Of a stretch of 64,000 nt of DNA, positions 11,560 through 23,933 are shown piece by piece. Made by a program: the position numbers and the translations under genes. The stretch comes from Isoetes taiwanensis (lineage: Eukaryota > Streptophyta > Lycopodiopsida > Isoetales > Isoetaceae), in the NCBI GenBank assembly GCA_021234155.1, contig JAJEKV010000005.1, positions 27,034,570 to 27,098,569 of the forward strand. Reading direction: 5' to 3'. The notes below the pieces were generated by a model. The model searched no databases and had not been told where the DNA came from. It was given only the letters and a program-made list of their open reading frames with translations. Each line of letters begins with the position of its first letter. The first letter of the stretch is position 1.

Positions 11560-14500
11560 AAATCATCAAAAAGAGCCAAACATTCCGTAAAAGAATGTAT
11601 GCCACGTGGCAACATACCATTGGTAGAAAGGTCAGAAAAATTGACAGCTTACATTTACGTTGGATAAAACAACACTACAATAACAAAAAATGCAGCATTA
11701 CTGATGGATTTATCTTGTTCGCCATTGCAAGAATCTTGTGGCGCATCATCTGCTCTCATTCCGACCTTGGATCTGCTCTAATGCCACTAACCGAGAGCCT
11801 GATTGGGAAGAGCTGGCGTGTAGGTTCAATATTGATGGAAGGCCTTATTTTGTAAGCTTTCCTCCCCTTCCGTTTGACTGTTAGGATTAGCAGAAGCAAC
11901 CATTTTGTATTTATTATCTATTCATTTAGGCTGGGATTGTGTGTTAATTGGAATCCTTCTCAAATTAGGTTGATGCTCTTGTACTATTGTAATGTCAAAC
12001 ACTGTGGATACCTATAAATTGCACATGGTAATTTGGTCACGGTGCTCCTTCATGCTCGAGATTTTTCCTGCATTGGGATCTCCAGTCCAAGAGATCATTG
12101 CCTTGTTAGTCCATTGCTTGCGTAAATGCGAAACGGTACGGCCGGTTTTCCCTGTAAGTCTTAAAATTGGTTACCGCTTTTTATTTACCTAAATTCAATT
12201 CCATAGACCCGGGTTGTGATTCTTGTCTTTCTTTTTTTCTCCCGATGTAGGCAATGAAGTGCTTGGAAATATTTTTGGAGCATTGCTGCAAGCCACTACT
12301 AGCATTTCAATAGACATCAATTGAGAAGCAAATGCATGATCGAAATTCCCACAACCAAAAATACTTGGATAAAAAGTTTATTGTGCAATCGGCGAGAAAG
12401 CCTAGTCAGTATTAGAGACTGGAGTCTAAGCGGGACACCTAATTCCAAACTGGCGGCAAATGTAGCTTCCCTTTTGCTTGAAAAGCATGAACAACATGAG
12501 CAATTATGGTCTTCCTAAAATGTTTGCAATGTGGTCACCAAAGATCTTTGGACAATAGGTGAGTGTGATGCATAGTTCTTGATACCTAAGTGTTTCTTGC
12601 CTTCTCACTTTGTGATTTTTTGGGGAAGTTCTTCTTGGGGGCGGATCTAGCAAGGGGAAACTTTTAGAAGGGACATCCAAGATGAAGAAACTGAAGATTC
12701 TCAGCAGCCAAGAAGGGATATGCCAAACAGAGAGTTTGCAACTAAATAGGCATATAGAGACAATTATAGAGCCAAATACAGTACCCAGTTCCCATTGCAT
12801 CTTCTCAAAGAATTTAGAAGTTGCTATGGACATGACACAATCTGCACCGCAAGTAAGGGAACATATCAAGTTCTTTACCCGCATTTGATTATGACCAAAT
12901 GTGTATGGATAAATCATATTAGTCTTGTAGATTGGTGCAAGCACTTTTATAGACTTATTTTCGAACCGCATTTCTTTTGACTTATATTACTCTTTGTCCA
13001 TAGACCCTTGCGTGAGTGGGAATTAGTAGGAAAGTAATGAAGTTGAAATCCATAAATTTATATGCATTTGGTTTCTACGTAAGTTCTCGCACTTGAGATG
13101 TGCCTCTTCTCTCGCTATGTCTCAAGCTAATGGCTCCTTACGCACCAATAGACGCGTGCAACCCGATCGCCTACGTGCATCAATTGGAGAAAAATATGCC
13201 ACTTGTACCCTTGGAGGAACTAAAACATCACCCCGAGCTATATGATGACTTACTCAGGGTTTGTATTTCCTTTATATGGTCCCAAAGTTTCAAAATTTTA
13301 TGACAATCACGTAATTTCTCAATTTAAAAGTCGTAGTTATGTTTAGACTCGGATTTTTGTCCTTGCCGCCATTGTCCCACTAGATGCTTTGGAAGGCCCC
13401 TTAACTAAAAAGCAACAGAATTTTTGCGATTGCGGACATGAGATTAATATGACTTGCGTTTAATTGTCCTCTTCAAAGGATTGTCGCCAGACATGGTACG
13501 CAGTAATACATCACCTATCTATGTTCTCGTACTTTTTGCATTTAGCATTTTCAAAAGAGGAAAGTGGCAACGTGATCTCTAGGAAAATTTTGAGAACCCG
13601 GTGGGGAAAGTTATTATGCTTTAAACAAGATTAGAAGCGGCAGCTTATTATCCTATGGGGCCATTTTGATATATTGAAGTATTGGCATTATTCATTTCAT
13701 CAAAGAACGGATAGTTGGAAGAACACCAATTGCATATTTGAACTCTAGCTTCTAAATGATTTTGCCACCAAGACTAAATATGTTCTATACTGATTCTTTC
13801 CAAGTCTCCCCGAAAAACCGTCTACTCAAGGTATGTGATATGGGTTGATATAATGTTTTTCTATTTTTGTGATTGTTTATGGAGATGAACTCGATTTGGC
13901 AATACCAGTTAAGAGCGTTGATGAGGACGAGGGCCCCGCACACCTTCGCTCATATTTATCGTGAAATGTTGTGATATCCAAGGTATATAACAAGATCAAC
14001 GCATTTTGTAGGCTTTGGCTCTTGATAACATTAAATTTTGTGTTTAATTCATAGGGAACAATAATTGACATTCATTGGCACCACGGTGGAAAGATGAGAA
14101 CAATGAGGCAAGTTATATTACCAAATTCTGCTGTTTTTCTTCACTCCTAAAGTTCGACTCCTTTTGTTGTTTTACACAGTTTGATGGGCGTGAACTTGGA
14201 ACCATTTCTAGCCAAGACCTATGCAATAAGTATATCCTTGGAAATCTTGGATTTATGATGTATGTGAATTTCACGTGGTTGCAAATTCCTTCTAATGTCT
14301 ATCGTGGGCATTCTTTGATCTCTATATAGGAGACCCACCAAAGTCAAGAGAAACCAAGTCCGAAATAGGGGAAAGCGTTGCCGGATTCTAAGGAACACAC
14401 AATAGACTAAATTTGTTACCTAGGAAACGGTTGATGGGATTTTTTAACTGAAAATTTTGAGAAGATTTGTACAGAAAAAATGCTGCATTCATTGTGAAGT

Positions 14501-16192
14501 TTTCCAAGAGTGATTATTCATGAATAAAGAAAATATTTTAAACCTAATTCCCCGATTTTTTTACCAAGAATATTTCAGCAAGGGTGATACTTGATCTTGG
14601 TGGTTCATTCCTGTTTTTGCACGGATCCTTCAACTTAAGGATGGTATTTTCCAAAGAGAAGACAAGTCTGATGCTTTGTCTAGACGCTCCTACCCGAAAG
14701 GTCCAAGTAAAAATAGGCAAGTAAAAAGCAAAAACACAAGGTGTTCATACAAAATTAGAGACACGAAAAAGGTCGGAAGTCGCTTTCGGATGGTTGAGTA
14801 GTTGTTTCAATGAGATGTACATCTATTTAAAATTTTATGCAATGCAAAGGTCAAAACTCCGTGGAACAACTTTCATACAGAGGAACTTTTTAAATGTTTA
14901 CCCTGCATTATGGGGAAAATCCAAAATCAGGAAAATGCTGCTTTGACCAACTTGTTTATTTAGATACTTCATGTGGAGTTGGGTATGGGTATGTGCTAAG
15001 CTGTTTCTAAATGTTGGTTGGGTAGACATTTATCAAACACTTATGCTGAACAAGCTTTTAAGGTTCAATCTGAGCCTCGCAGATGCGAGGATTCCGTGAA
15101 GATCTTGGCCCAAATGAAATAGCTCAAAAACCTCATGCCTTCTTCATTCGGATCGAGAGCCTAGGGCTGCTGGATTTGCTTTCATTACAAGCGGGATGTT
15201 TGCCCAATAAGGGATTCTTCCAAGCTTTCTGCAAAAGATTCTAAGGTAGAATCTGGACACTTGTTCATAATTTATCTTTATGTATTGGTCTGTGATTCCG
15301 TGCCGAACGAAAGATGTAGGAAGAAGATATATGAAGTCTTCAAAGCTTGTATTCTCGCAATCGGTTGTGAGACCTTAGGTTCTCGAAATAAGCTTGCTCT
15401 ACAGAGTGCCGTGAAGGATTTATGATCGTATTAGAGCATCTATCCCCGTGGTGGTAATGCGTGAATCTCAAAACATTTTAGGCATTGTTCCATTATTTGT
15501 TCGTTAATGGAATTGACGCTCACCGGTTTCAGATTTGTTTGGTCATGGAACTTCATCTTTGACATTAGATTTTATGAGCAAATTTTTTTGATAAAAGGTT
15601 TGTAAATCATCAATCTATTCCCCGGTTGGGCATTTGAAATTCCCAAAGTGCTCACTTACATTGAAAGACAAAGGCAAATTCGAAAGCAATGTAATTGTCT
15701 TGTGTCTGCAGAGAATGCTATACTTGCAATGGATGGGAAGCACTACGCCGAAAGGTGTGGAGGCAGGGGAAAGTACAAGACTTCATAAAAAAAATGCAGG
15801 CTTAGAACGGTAAACATGGCTTCAAGATATTATATTATTTTGCATTATGTTTCTAATGTTATCCGTTCTTCTTGAAGGATCTAAAAGCCCAATCTTTGAG
15901 AGTTTAGCACGAAATAAAAAGGAAGGTCGGGCAGATCTTGTTATGAAGGTTCTTGAACCTTGACCGATCAAGCCTCAAAAATGCAAACAAAGCACAGTGA
16001 AAAGCGATGACACACCTGCAAGTGCAACACGCTTCTTTAACCAAGTGCTCATAATATGATTAGTATTGTAATACGCAATTAGCGTTAGACAGAGCATAGG
16101 TGATTTTGTTTTCAATTTGTGATGTTCATTCATTAAAATTAGAGAAGAATAAGTCTCAAATATTTCAAGATGTTAAAATATTTGGCATGTAG

Positions 16193-17411
16193 GTCGCGGC
16201 GAAGGCAATTGGGGCTATTCCTACATTGATTATATCCCATCATGCCCTACCTTTTCCTAGGCATATTTCTTATCTATTGGTTTGGTGCTGCCCTTTATCT
16301 TTTAAGTCTTTGGGGATATGAAAACGTAATACTTGTGATGGTAATCAATGCGCGTGCCTCGATCTCCTTTCACAAGCGCTTAAATGCGATGGTGTTGTGG
16401 ATATTCATTCCATTACAAAAAAAATGTTGAATGGGCAATTTTGTACCATATATTTGGTTGTTTTTGACCGGTCACGGTTTATAATTGCATGTTCACTCAC
16501 TACTATTGCCGGATCTGTTGCTACATTCTATTGGGCTAGAGGTGATAGAGGGCAAGCATACACTTTTGTTCGTGTATTGTTCCTTTTATTCTGATTTATA
16601 CATCTTTAAAGTAATGGTGTATTCATTACAGGCGATGCCATTCTTTACGATTGTTTCATCCGCCAAAATGGTTGCTTCGGTATAGCCTTGGATCCATGGC
16701 ATTAGGTTCGCTCACACAGTTGCTATTATTGAAATGATACGATTTATACTAGAAGCCGTCAAGCAGAAATTCAAAGCCCTTGAGGTCGCTCCCCGTGGAT
16801 ATGTTTTGAAATTGTCTTTGGTGGCCCATCCAATGATGTTTAGGATGCTTAGAATGGATCATCAAGTTTATAAATCCCGGAATGCATATATTGTGGTACG
16901 GTCAAGAGTGTTGTTGAAGTGAGTGAAAGATGTGCTACATATTCATTGCTAAACTTCTATATCTGCAGATTGCCATATCGGGAAAGGGGTTTTGTCGGTC
17001 TGCTGGGAAAGCAACTGGATTGATTGTAAATAATATACTACGTGTTGGAACAATTGAACGAAAGCCGGCAAACATAGTAATATTCCTTGGAAAGGTGTCC
17101 GTGCCCGCCAGCTTTTCCTGTGCTTTGTTTGCATTTTGATGCTTGATCACAAAGGTTCAAGTCGTCATAACAAAGTGTCTTCTCCCTTATTTCCTGTTGT
17201 GGTAAGCTTCTTTTACCCGACTTTGTACTTTAAAGCTATAATATCAACATCGTAACCAACATGACTTTATTTTTGCAGCTCTGTTGGGGTATAAGTTATG
17301 CAATTGCCACACTCTTTTTTTCGGTTGTGGAAATGGCCATTGACACTTGTGTTCTTTGTCATTTTGTATTGATGTTTGATGAGAACAATGGAGCACCCAT
17401 TTATGCGCCAT
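16193..17411 (+). pseudogene. Captured fragment of a choline transporter-like (SLC44/CTL) gene
   Basis: Successive plus-strand segments read as the C-terminal half of a plant CTL-family multipass membrane protein, with intron-like gaps between them. They are GIFLIYWFGAALYLLSLWGY (from 16242), FIIACSLTTIAGSVATFYWA (about 16470-16530), MIRFILEAVKQKFKALEVAP (16734 on) to RNAYIVV, and IAISGKGFCRSAGKATGLIV (16972 on) to IVIFLGK. HNKVSSPLFPVV (about 17165-17200) and ATLFFSVVEMAIDT (about 17300-17345) to APIYAP complete the series. CTL proteins export or traffic choline and lipids in plants. Frameshifts and stops between segments, and its position inside a Helitron, make this a captured non-functional copy. 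Exon borders are approximate. Possible earlier exons (near 13100-13260 and 13880-13970) could not be tied to CTL. Confidence 0.75.
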
Positions 17412-18122
17412 GATGTTTACCGAGCATTCCCCATTCTAAAGTTGATTGAAAGGAACATCTATATTGCCATGATATAATAGTTGTACTCCTAAGCAAGAAA
17501 TTATAATGTTAACGTCGCGTAAATGACACCTACAAAATATCACTTGATTACTTGCTGGAAAAATGTTGTCATTGTCATTTGATGAGTGTAAGGAGGAGGT
17601 ATGACATTTTCTGATAAACTTTGGAGCAACAAATTGATGTTATGTGCAGCTCTCTGATGCTATTGTTCCCAAGCACAGTAAAATTTGGAAGACGGTTTCT
17701 TTTTGATTTATACATCCTTTATGCTATTTAACGTTTAACGTTTAACGTATTATAGATGCTTTCTGATAACCATCTAGGCTTGGCATGCTAGATATCATCT
17801 AGGTTCACATCTAGGCCCCTTCAATATGTGAGCTTGCTCAATATGTGAGCCTATCATATTCTCCTTACACAATCTCAAACATTAAGCTTCACTAATATAT
17901 GCAAATTATCATGTCTTCTTGCACCATATTTTCCATGTCTTAGTACAAAGTAACACAAACAAAAATTTCTCAAGATTCCACATTAACATTTGCTCCACAT
18001 TTAACATAACCCTTCTCGCCATTCAACACAAGCCTTCTGAAGTAAAATATATGCACTATTTTTTATTAGTATTTTAGATTATACCCGACGAAAAGCCCAG
18101 CAACGCTGGGCACCTTTTCTAG

Positions 18123-19629
18123 TAATATTTATAAACCATAGTGAAAAGTCTTTTCCTAGAATTTTAGTAGGCTATCGGTAAGGGTGTATTCCCATTAGCC
18201 AGCACCGGCAATTTTATGCACCAATTTCACGGTCCCAGTTGCCGGTTTCTGAAGAAGAAACCGAAATTAGAAAGAGGACAAATGAAATCTTGCTAGAGGA
18301 CAAACTCAGTTCTGATTTAGGGTATTCAGAAGTTTTTGAATCTGCCTGTGCCATCAACAAAATCAAATTCCAGTTGAGAAATGGGAATGCTACTACGGTG
18401 CCTGCAACTTGCAATGTGTCACAGGTACCGGCTATTTTTTAGCGTAATATGGATGCACCCTAAATACCCTGGCTTTTTTGTGGTTACTGGTAATTACACA
18501 ATAATATTAATTTCCTACTAGTAGGAACAAGTTCCTGCAAAAAATTTAGACAACAGGTAATTTCTAATTTTGTCCGCTAATATGCTATTGTTCCTAGGAA
18601 TTTGACGTACACTGCATTGGACAACCATTTTTGTCGCTCGAGCATGTCCTATGTTTTTTATTATTTTTCAGCTTATGACAGAAGGCAAATGCGGCTGTGA
18701 TATGGAGCATGCTAGGGGGAGTGGTCCAAAAACAAGGGATTAAGACAATGGGGCATAGGGATACCAATGTTACAAGAATTGACAAAAGGGGCAAGATATT
18801 ATACTCAAATATTACAAGCAAAAGAATAGGGCGAAATATCCTAAGAAAAGCATGCAAAAAAGGGACGATATTTCAAAATAAAAAGGATTTACAAAAGAGG
18901 GACGATTTGGCGGACCAGAATAGCGTGAGCATGCGAAAAAAAGGGTCGATCTGCTAATAGAAGGGGGCGGTCAGCACAGAACCGAAACAGAGGAGACTCT
19001 TACCATTGAATCCGGCACTAGCAACCGACTCCTGCCATTGAATCCGGCACCAGCAACCCGGCCTCTGTCTGTGGCTTCCTAAATTCGACCTGCAGGGATT
19101 CGAGCAAGCTTGGGATTCAGATTTCAAGACTCTTGCCTTTCTTGTGCAGCCGGAAAATTGGATCGAGCCTCTAGTCTTTGTTGGTTTTCTTGTCTAAGCT
19201 TATCAAGCCCTTATGCTGTTGTAAATTGGAAGATCATGTGCTAAAGGGAAATAAGCCTTGATCTTTCCTTTTCCTAAATCCCTTGGAATTGCCTTAATCT
19301 TTGGATCCGGTTGGGTGGAAACTGGATGCTCCAAAGCTTGGTTGTGGAACCAAGTTCCTTTGTTCTTGAACAGAGCTGTTATAAGATTCTGAGGATTATT
19401 TCTTCTGCACTCTATCTATAACTGTTGAACAAAGTGGATAACATCCTTAAACCATATCAGGCTGGAAATTTGGCTTCCCTTGCACTATAATTTGCACTAT
19501 AATTAGAAGGGCAACATCAGATCCCTCCAATGGGAGCCATGAAGGAGCAAATTACCAAATTGACAGAAGGTAAGAAAACCTTTTCTGAACCCTAAACCCT
19601 GTGAATTTTTAAATGATAGAATTCCGAGC
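18123..19629. other. Intergenic region upstream of the PARP-like gene
   Basis: No supportable gene. It contains purine-rich, low-complexity stretches (18700-18960) and then the presumed promoter and 5' leader of the PARP-like ORF. An ATG at 19533 with a downstream GTAAGA could be a small upstream exon, but I found no acceptor that keeps the frame. Confidence 0.5.
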
Positions 19630-21846
19630 ATGAAGACAGTGATGGCTATCCAGTCTTGGGTCCAGCAGCATGATCGCAGAGTGGCAGAATTGGGTTTAAG
19701 TCTAGTAGAAGAGAATAACAATGTGAGAGTGGAAGTGGGTCATGTCACCCTTACGGTGATGATGCCCTTGTGCTTTATTATGCTGGTTGATGGAGCTGAT
19801 GAGAGAATGCAGGACATGATCATGGACCTGAACGATCGCATGCAACACGATCCGCCCGATGATCAGTTTGAGCAGTTGTTCAAGGTTTTGGACAGTTTGC
19901 TGCTTATCTTTGCTTCTTATCGACATAAGAAGATAAAATTGGCCACAGTTTGTAAAGATGACCCTGATGCCATAATATCAGTTGATCAAACCAATCAAGA
20001 AATTGATGGTCTTGATGATGATCATGATGTTTTTCCTATTAGTGATAATGATGATGAGGAGGAGAACGAGCTGGAGGAGGAGGATGAGGTAGACTTTTAT
20101 GGTGATTATCATGAAGAAAGGCCTGAAACAATTTTTTACAGCAAGGAAGAGGGTTCCTTGTATTCTTTTGCTATGGATGCAGCAATGAAATGTGCAAACT
20201 CAAAGGCGGTAGCAGAAGGAATATCAGAGCAGTTATGTGTGCCAGCGGCTTATTTAGGGCATTGCAGAGTCACACATGCAACAACTTTTGTAAAGCTGGA
20301 AATCATGCTTGGCACCTTGCTTCCACAAAGTAAGTATTGCAGCATCCTCGATCCTCTCGGACTGGACTCTGTTGCGCCATTGACGATACTGCTAGACTAT
20401 GGTCCAAGGCAGTGGAATGCATCTACCTTCAGTAAGGCAGACTTCAGCACTGCCCATTTGCAAGTTCTTCGGTTTAGTCAAAACCTAAAGGAAAAATGCC
20501 CCAAGAACTATGGAACTCAGGTCCTTGTCCACTTGTTGGTAGACTTGTTCATCAACTTTTATACATCTGGAAAGGTGGCATCGAACAAGATCATTATTGA
20601 TGCAGAATGGCTGGCTAAGAACAATGGCACCATGTTAAATGCCCTCCAGATTGCAAACATTATTCAGAATCCCTTTCTAGGATTATTATATTTTGTGGCC
20701 AGCCAAATTTGCATGCTACCAAGTTGGTGTCCCCTTTGCTGCAGATTGCTTCCAAGAAGGCCAATGAAGCTCCTTTCTTGTGTAGCAGACAAATGCCTGT
20801 TTGAATTCCAGGAACAAGGTCTGGCATCATCTGTATTGGCACAGGTAAAACATTTTCCAGTTGTGGTAGAGCTAGAGATTTCACTACTTATTGCCGCCGC
20901 AAACAGCCAGAGGGATGTCCTTGAACCCTTCCCAAGCTTCCTCCTCAAGGAACGAGAGAACAGGAAACATAATGGTTGGTTTGGTGATCAAAGTTACATT
21001 CCCTCTAGAGGCCAAGCCAATTCAACAGTGCACAATGGACAGAACAAGATGATATTGCTGATTAAAAATGTGTTAGAAACTATTGCTTCGGTCCAAGATC
21101 TGGCACAGTGCAACTCAGAGGCTGCACTGGAGAAACTGCTAACTGACTCCTTATCCAAGAAAATTAAGACCCTCCAAATTGGAACTGAGTCTGTAGATCA
21201 TCCACAAAGGTTAGCCTACAAGTTGTTAAGTTATTGCCTTTCTAGCAACAGGACCTCCCTTAAGCTGTTAGAGGAAAATGAGAGGCTTAACATTGAAGGT
21301 ACAGTAGCTCAGTTTGCAGTATTGTATGATACACCGGAGAAGGAAGGTATTGCTGGGCAAAAATCTTTTTTTGCCTTCCATGGCAGCCAGGGTGGTAACT
21401 GGTACTCTATTCTAAGGAATGGGATCAGATCCATGAGCAGCTCACGTTATATGTCAGTTGGAGCAGCTCATGGTGAAGGTATATACTGCAGCCATAAGTT
21501 CAATGTATCCCTTCCGTATTGTCGTTCTGCTATGTATGGAACTCTTAACGAGAATAGTGTAAGGTTCTTCAAAGATGGTATTTGTTGCATGGCCATTGTT
21601 GAGGTATTTCATGAAGTTCCTCTGCTCAACAAATTCTGTTATGTTGTGCCAAAGGAGTTTGAGAGCCGCGTGGTGCTGCGCTACTTGCTGGTGCTTCCAA
21701 ATAGCAACACTGATTCTTTGGTGCCTCCAAATAGCAACACTGGTTCTAGTGGTGCAACTATAGAGGGGTCTGTGCTCGTCAACCAAGGCATATCAGTTAA
21801 TCTTGCACATCATCACCAGAGACTTAGGAACTCCAGTTGTGATTGA
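19630..21846 (+). CDS. PARP6/8/16-like ADP-ribosyltransferase, intronless
   Basis: One uninterrupted 738-residue ORF. The C-terminal region (about 575-690) carries a PARP-type catalytic fold: FFAFHGSQGGNWYSILRNGI with the NAD-binding His at 584, then GAAHGEGIYCSHKF with the conserved Tyr at 619. It closes with a C-terminal RYLLVLP strand. This pattern is closest to the mono-ADP-ribosyltransferases PARP6, PARP8 and PARP16 and to fungal UBC/PARP fusions. The glutamate needed for polymer formation is not evident, so mono-ADP-ribosylation is the likelier activity. The middle has an acidic run (EEENELEEEDEVDFYG, residues about 142-157). The first 100 residues could be a degenerate RWD/UBC-like region, but I cannot confirm it. 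Nearby AP3B has many introns, so an intronless ORF of this size may be a retrocopy. The start at 19630 is the first ATG after an in-frame TGA at 19561. Confidence 0.75.
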   Translation: MKTVMAIQSWVQQHDRRVAELGLSLVEENNNVRVEVGHVTLTVMMPLCFIMLVDGADERMQDMIMDLNDRMQHDPPDDQFEQLFKVLDSLLLIFASYRHKKIKLATVCKDDPDAIISVDQTNQEIDGLDDDHDVFPISDNDDEEENELEEEDEVDFYGDYHEERPETIFYSKEEGSLYSFAMDAAMKCANSKAVAEGISEQLCVPAAYLGHCRVTHATTFVKLEIMLGTLLPQSKYCSILDPLGLDSVAPLTILLDYGPRQWNASTFSKADFSTAHLQVLRFSQNLKEKCPKNYGTQVLVHLLVDLFINFYTSGKVASNKIIIDAEWLAKNNGTMLNALQIANIIQNPFLGLLYFVASQICMLPSWCPLCCRLLPRRPMKLLSCVADKCLFEFQEQGLASSVLAQVKHFPVVVELEISLLIAAANSQRDVLEPFPSFLLKERENRKHNGWFGDQSYIPSRGQANSTVHNGQNKMILLIKNVLETIASVQDLAQCNSEAALEKLLTDSLSKKIKTLQIGTESVDHPQRLAYKLLSYCLSSNRTSLKLLEENERLNIEGTVAQFAVLYDTPEKEGIAGQKSFFAFHGSQGGNWYSILRNGIRSMSSSRYMSVGAAHGEGIYCSHKFNVSLPYCRSAMYGTLNENSVRFFKDGICCMAIVEVFHEVPLLNKFCYVVPKEFESRVVLRYLLVLPNSNTDSLVPPNSNTGSSGATIEGSVLVNQGISVNLAHHHQRLRNSSCD

Positions 21847-23279
21847 TTTGATCCTTCTGATAATGATTCTACCATCCATAATGGCTCAGCAGAAAATGAT
21901 TTACAAAAAGATCCGAGGGACCCTAGGCTAGTTTATTTTTTGTTGTTGTTCATACTCTTAATGTTTTTGGACTTGCGTACCTTTTAAATGGTACAACTAA
22001 CATGAAGTACGGTATCTCTTCAACAATTTGTCCTTGCAGAGGTCTTTTCGAACGATCGAACCCCAATTCTCATCTGTTCTAAGTATGGAAGAGATGAATA
22101 CAGTCACTCTTTCTTGTAAGGACAGGAAATTTGTCTTTTTGTAAGAACTTTTATGATGGAGCTTGCTCTTTAGATTGCGGAAAGTGCATGTACGTTGTGT
22201 AGGTATTTCTCAGATAAGTTTTGTTTGTACAGAACATTTTTTGAACTAAATCCGTCACCAATTTGGGCTGCCAGAGCTGCCATTTTTTTTTTGTTGCCCG
22301 GAGAGGTCTGTCAGGTCTGTCTGCATGCGATGAGTCTGTGGCATTTTTTTTTGCCCGCCGAATTGTGGTTTTGAAGCTTTCATCTTCCCTGCTGCTTCTG
22401 GATTTTGGTTCACCTACCTTCTTACCTTTTGGCCTACTGAAATAGAATGCTAGCTCTCCGGAGCGGAGCGAAGGCGTTTTCGAATCTGGTTCTTGGATCA
22501 CTGCATTTTGATTCACCGATTTGGAATTCGAGTTTGAATCATTGTGTTTTGATTCACGATGTGAAATCTGGGTTTGAACTACTGAGATTCTGCCTGCTTC
22601 GATCACTCACAGAGTTCAATTTGTGTCTCTGCTCTGTTTTCCCTCTGCCTTGCTAGTTAGTATGTTTGCTAAGAAGGATTTATGCACCTGCTTTAAGTCA
22701 TTCCAAGTCGCCAAGTATACCACTGGGCCCAGACTCAACCCCATATAGAAGAACAAGTTCCAACAGTACCCTGAACAGATGTGACTGATGGCCCTAATCA
22801 TAGAGCTCTACCATATAGCTATTGTTCTGCATTGCATAGAGCACTGACACTTTTGCCTATAATTTAATCTACTATTATGTATTTTAACACGTTAGAAATC
22901 TATCCTAACATTCCATCGTTTGATTTTAAGCCAAATTTTGTTACTTTTTGACCGACTTGGATTACTTCATGTGGAAGGTCATTTGACTCGGTCACATTGC
23001 CATCTTGCCCGGAGTGACACAAGTGGTTTGGTTTCTTGGAATCTAATTTTAATAGTAGCCCAAAATGCATATATACATTGATAAAATAAGTTCATATGTG
23101 GCATATTTTTTAAAGAGTTATTAACAAAAATTCTCCCAAGGTCTTGTTCTGATCCTCCTGGCGTGACTGGCGCATAAGTTCGCTTCTTCGAATAACTAGC
23201 TGAGTTCTGCTTTGGCTGCTTCTTGGCAACACCTTACCATCATTGATGTGGCTCTATAATATGTCTTGAAGTACTGGAT
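21847..23279. other. Intergenic region downstream of the PARP-like gene
   Basis: I see the presumed 3' untranslated region of the upstream ORF, then short ORFs with no recognisable family and no clear repeat ends. Confidence 0.4.
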
Positions 23280-23933
23280 GACCTCCCCAAGTAGCCTTTT
23301 GAATGGTGCTCTTTAAATCCAAAGGTTTCTCCACTCTTAGAAGTATCAGATCTCCCGTAAAATCCGACCAAGTTGGAGTTGGGTCTTAGCGTTTAGGCTT
23401 TCTTGGCTTCTCAGATCAAGGAGGTGGCTTCTTGATGTTCTTGGGCCATTTGCCTTTTAAAATCTTGGTACATTTAGTTGACTATACCAAAGAACGTATG
23501 CTATCCATCGCGGGCGATATTCTTGGTAGACCACCTGCTGCTTCTTATAATCTATGTCCCTCTGCAATTTAAAGGGTCTTCCCCTATCGTAATCCCCCCC
23601 CCCTCCTTTTTTTTAATTTCTAAGCTTTAGTCATATTGGAAACGGTGGCTGTTCTGGTATTGCCAGTTCCTCCAGTTGTTTCGTAGTCTCCTACTGGGGT
23701 GCATCTTTCTCTGGCTCTTGTATCCCTATCGCCCCTGGTGGCCGATCCTCCCATTGTTTTGTGCGTCGTTCTTGGTCCTTTTCCTTTGGTATCCCTGCTC
23801 CTCTACCTCCTCGGTTTGCTCCTCCTACTGGACTCCTCTTGGGCCACTTCTTCGCAGATCTGAGGATTTTCCTGGATGCCAACTCCCATTTCTCAGAGGA
23901 ACTTCTTGAATGATTGGGGGCTTGGTCCACCAT
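23280..23933 (-). pseudogene. Degraded coding-like stretch, possibly retroelement gag
   Basis: Read on the minus strand, several frames give protein-like text broken by stops and shifts. They are an Arg/Lys/Glu-rich ORF at 23691-23933 (NRGGRGAGIPKEKDQERRTK) and a segment near 23460-23575 (YQEYRPRWIAYVLWYSQLN). It lies just left of a minus-strand LTR relic, so it may be that element's internal region, but no diagnostic gag or pol motif is visible. The remainder up to 24.6 kb shows nothing I can name. Confidence 0.25.

Larger units (their letters stand above)
10278..18122 (+). mobile_element. Helitron, about 7.8 kb, carrying captured gene sequence
   Basis: The 5' end starts TCTATATCTATATATAATAA after an A (10277). 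The 3' end has hairpin GCCCAGCAACGCTGGGC (18095-18111) and CTAG (18119-18122) followed by T. About 80 bases after the 5' end (GTTTTGTGATAGTCTGTGCG and on) match the 5' end of the minus-strand Helitron at 34590, and the 3' ends of the two also match closely, so they are one family. No Rep/helicase ORF is visible, so the element looks non-autonomous. It begins only 18 bases after another Helitron's end. An alternative start six bases further in (10284) is possible. Confidence 0.75.

Noticed and set aside
13100-13970. Exon-like pieces (ELYDDLLR near 13,255; GDELDLAIPVKSVDEDEG near 13,890)
   Set aside because: They read like coding exons within the Helitron, but I could not tie them to the choline-transporter fragment or any other family, so no gene is called.
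19533-19569. Possible upstream exon for the PARP-like gene (ATG then GTAAGA)
   Set aside because: No nearby acceptor joins it to the main ORF in frame.
19588-19602. CCCTAAACCCT as telomere-like repeat
   Set aside because: It is barely more than one repeat unit, which occurs by chance in plant leaders.
22151-22606. 151-codon minus-strand basic ORF
   Set aside because: It has no family resemblance, low complexity, and no splice or promoter context; I could not separate it from chance.
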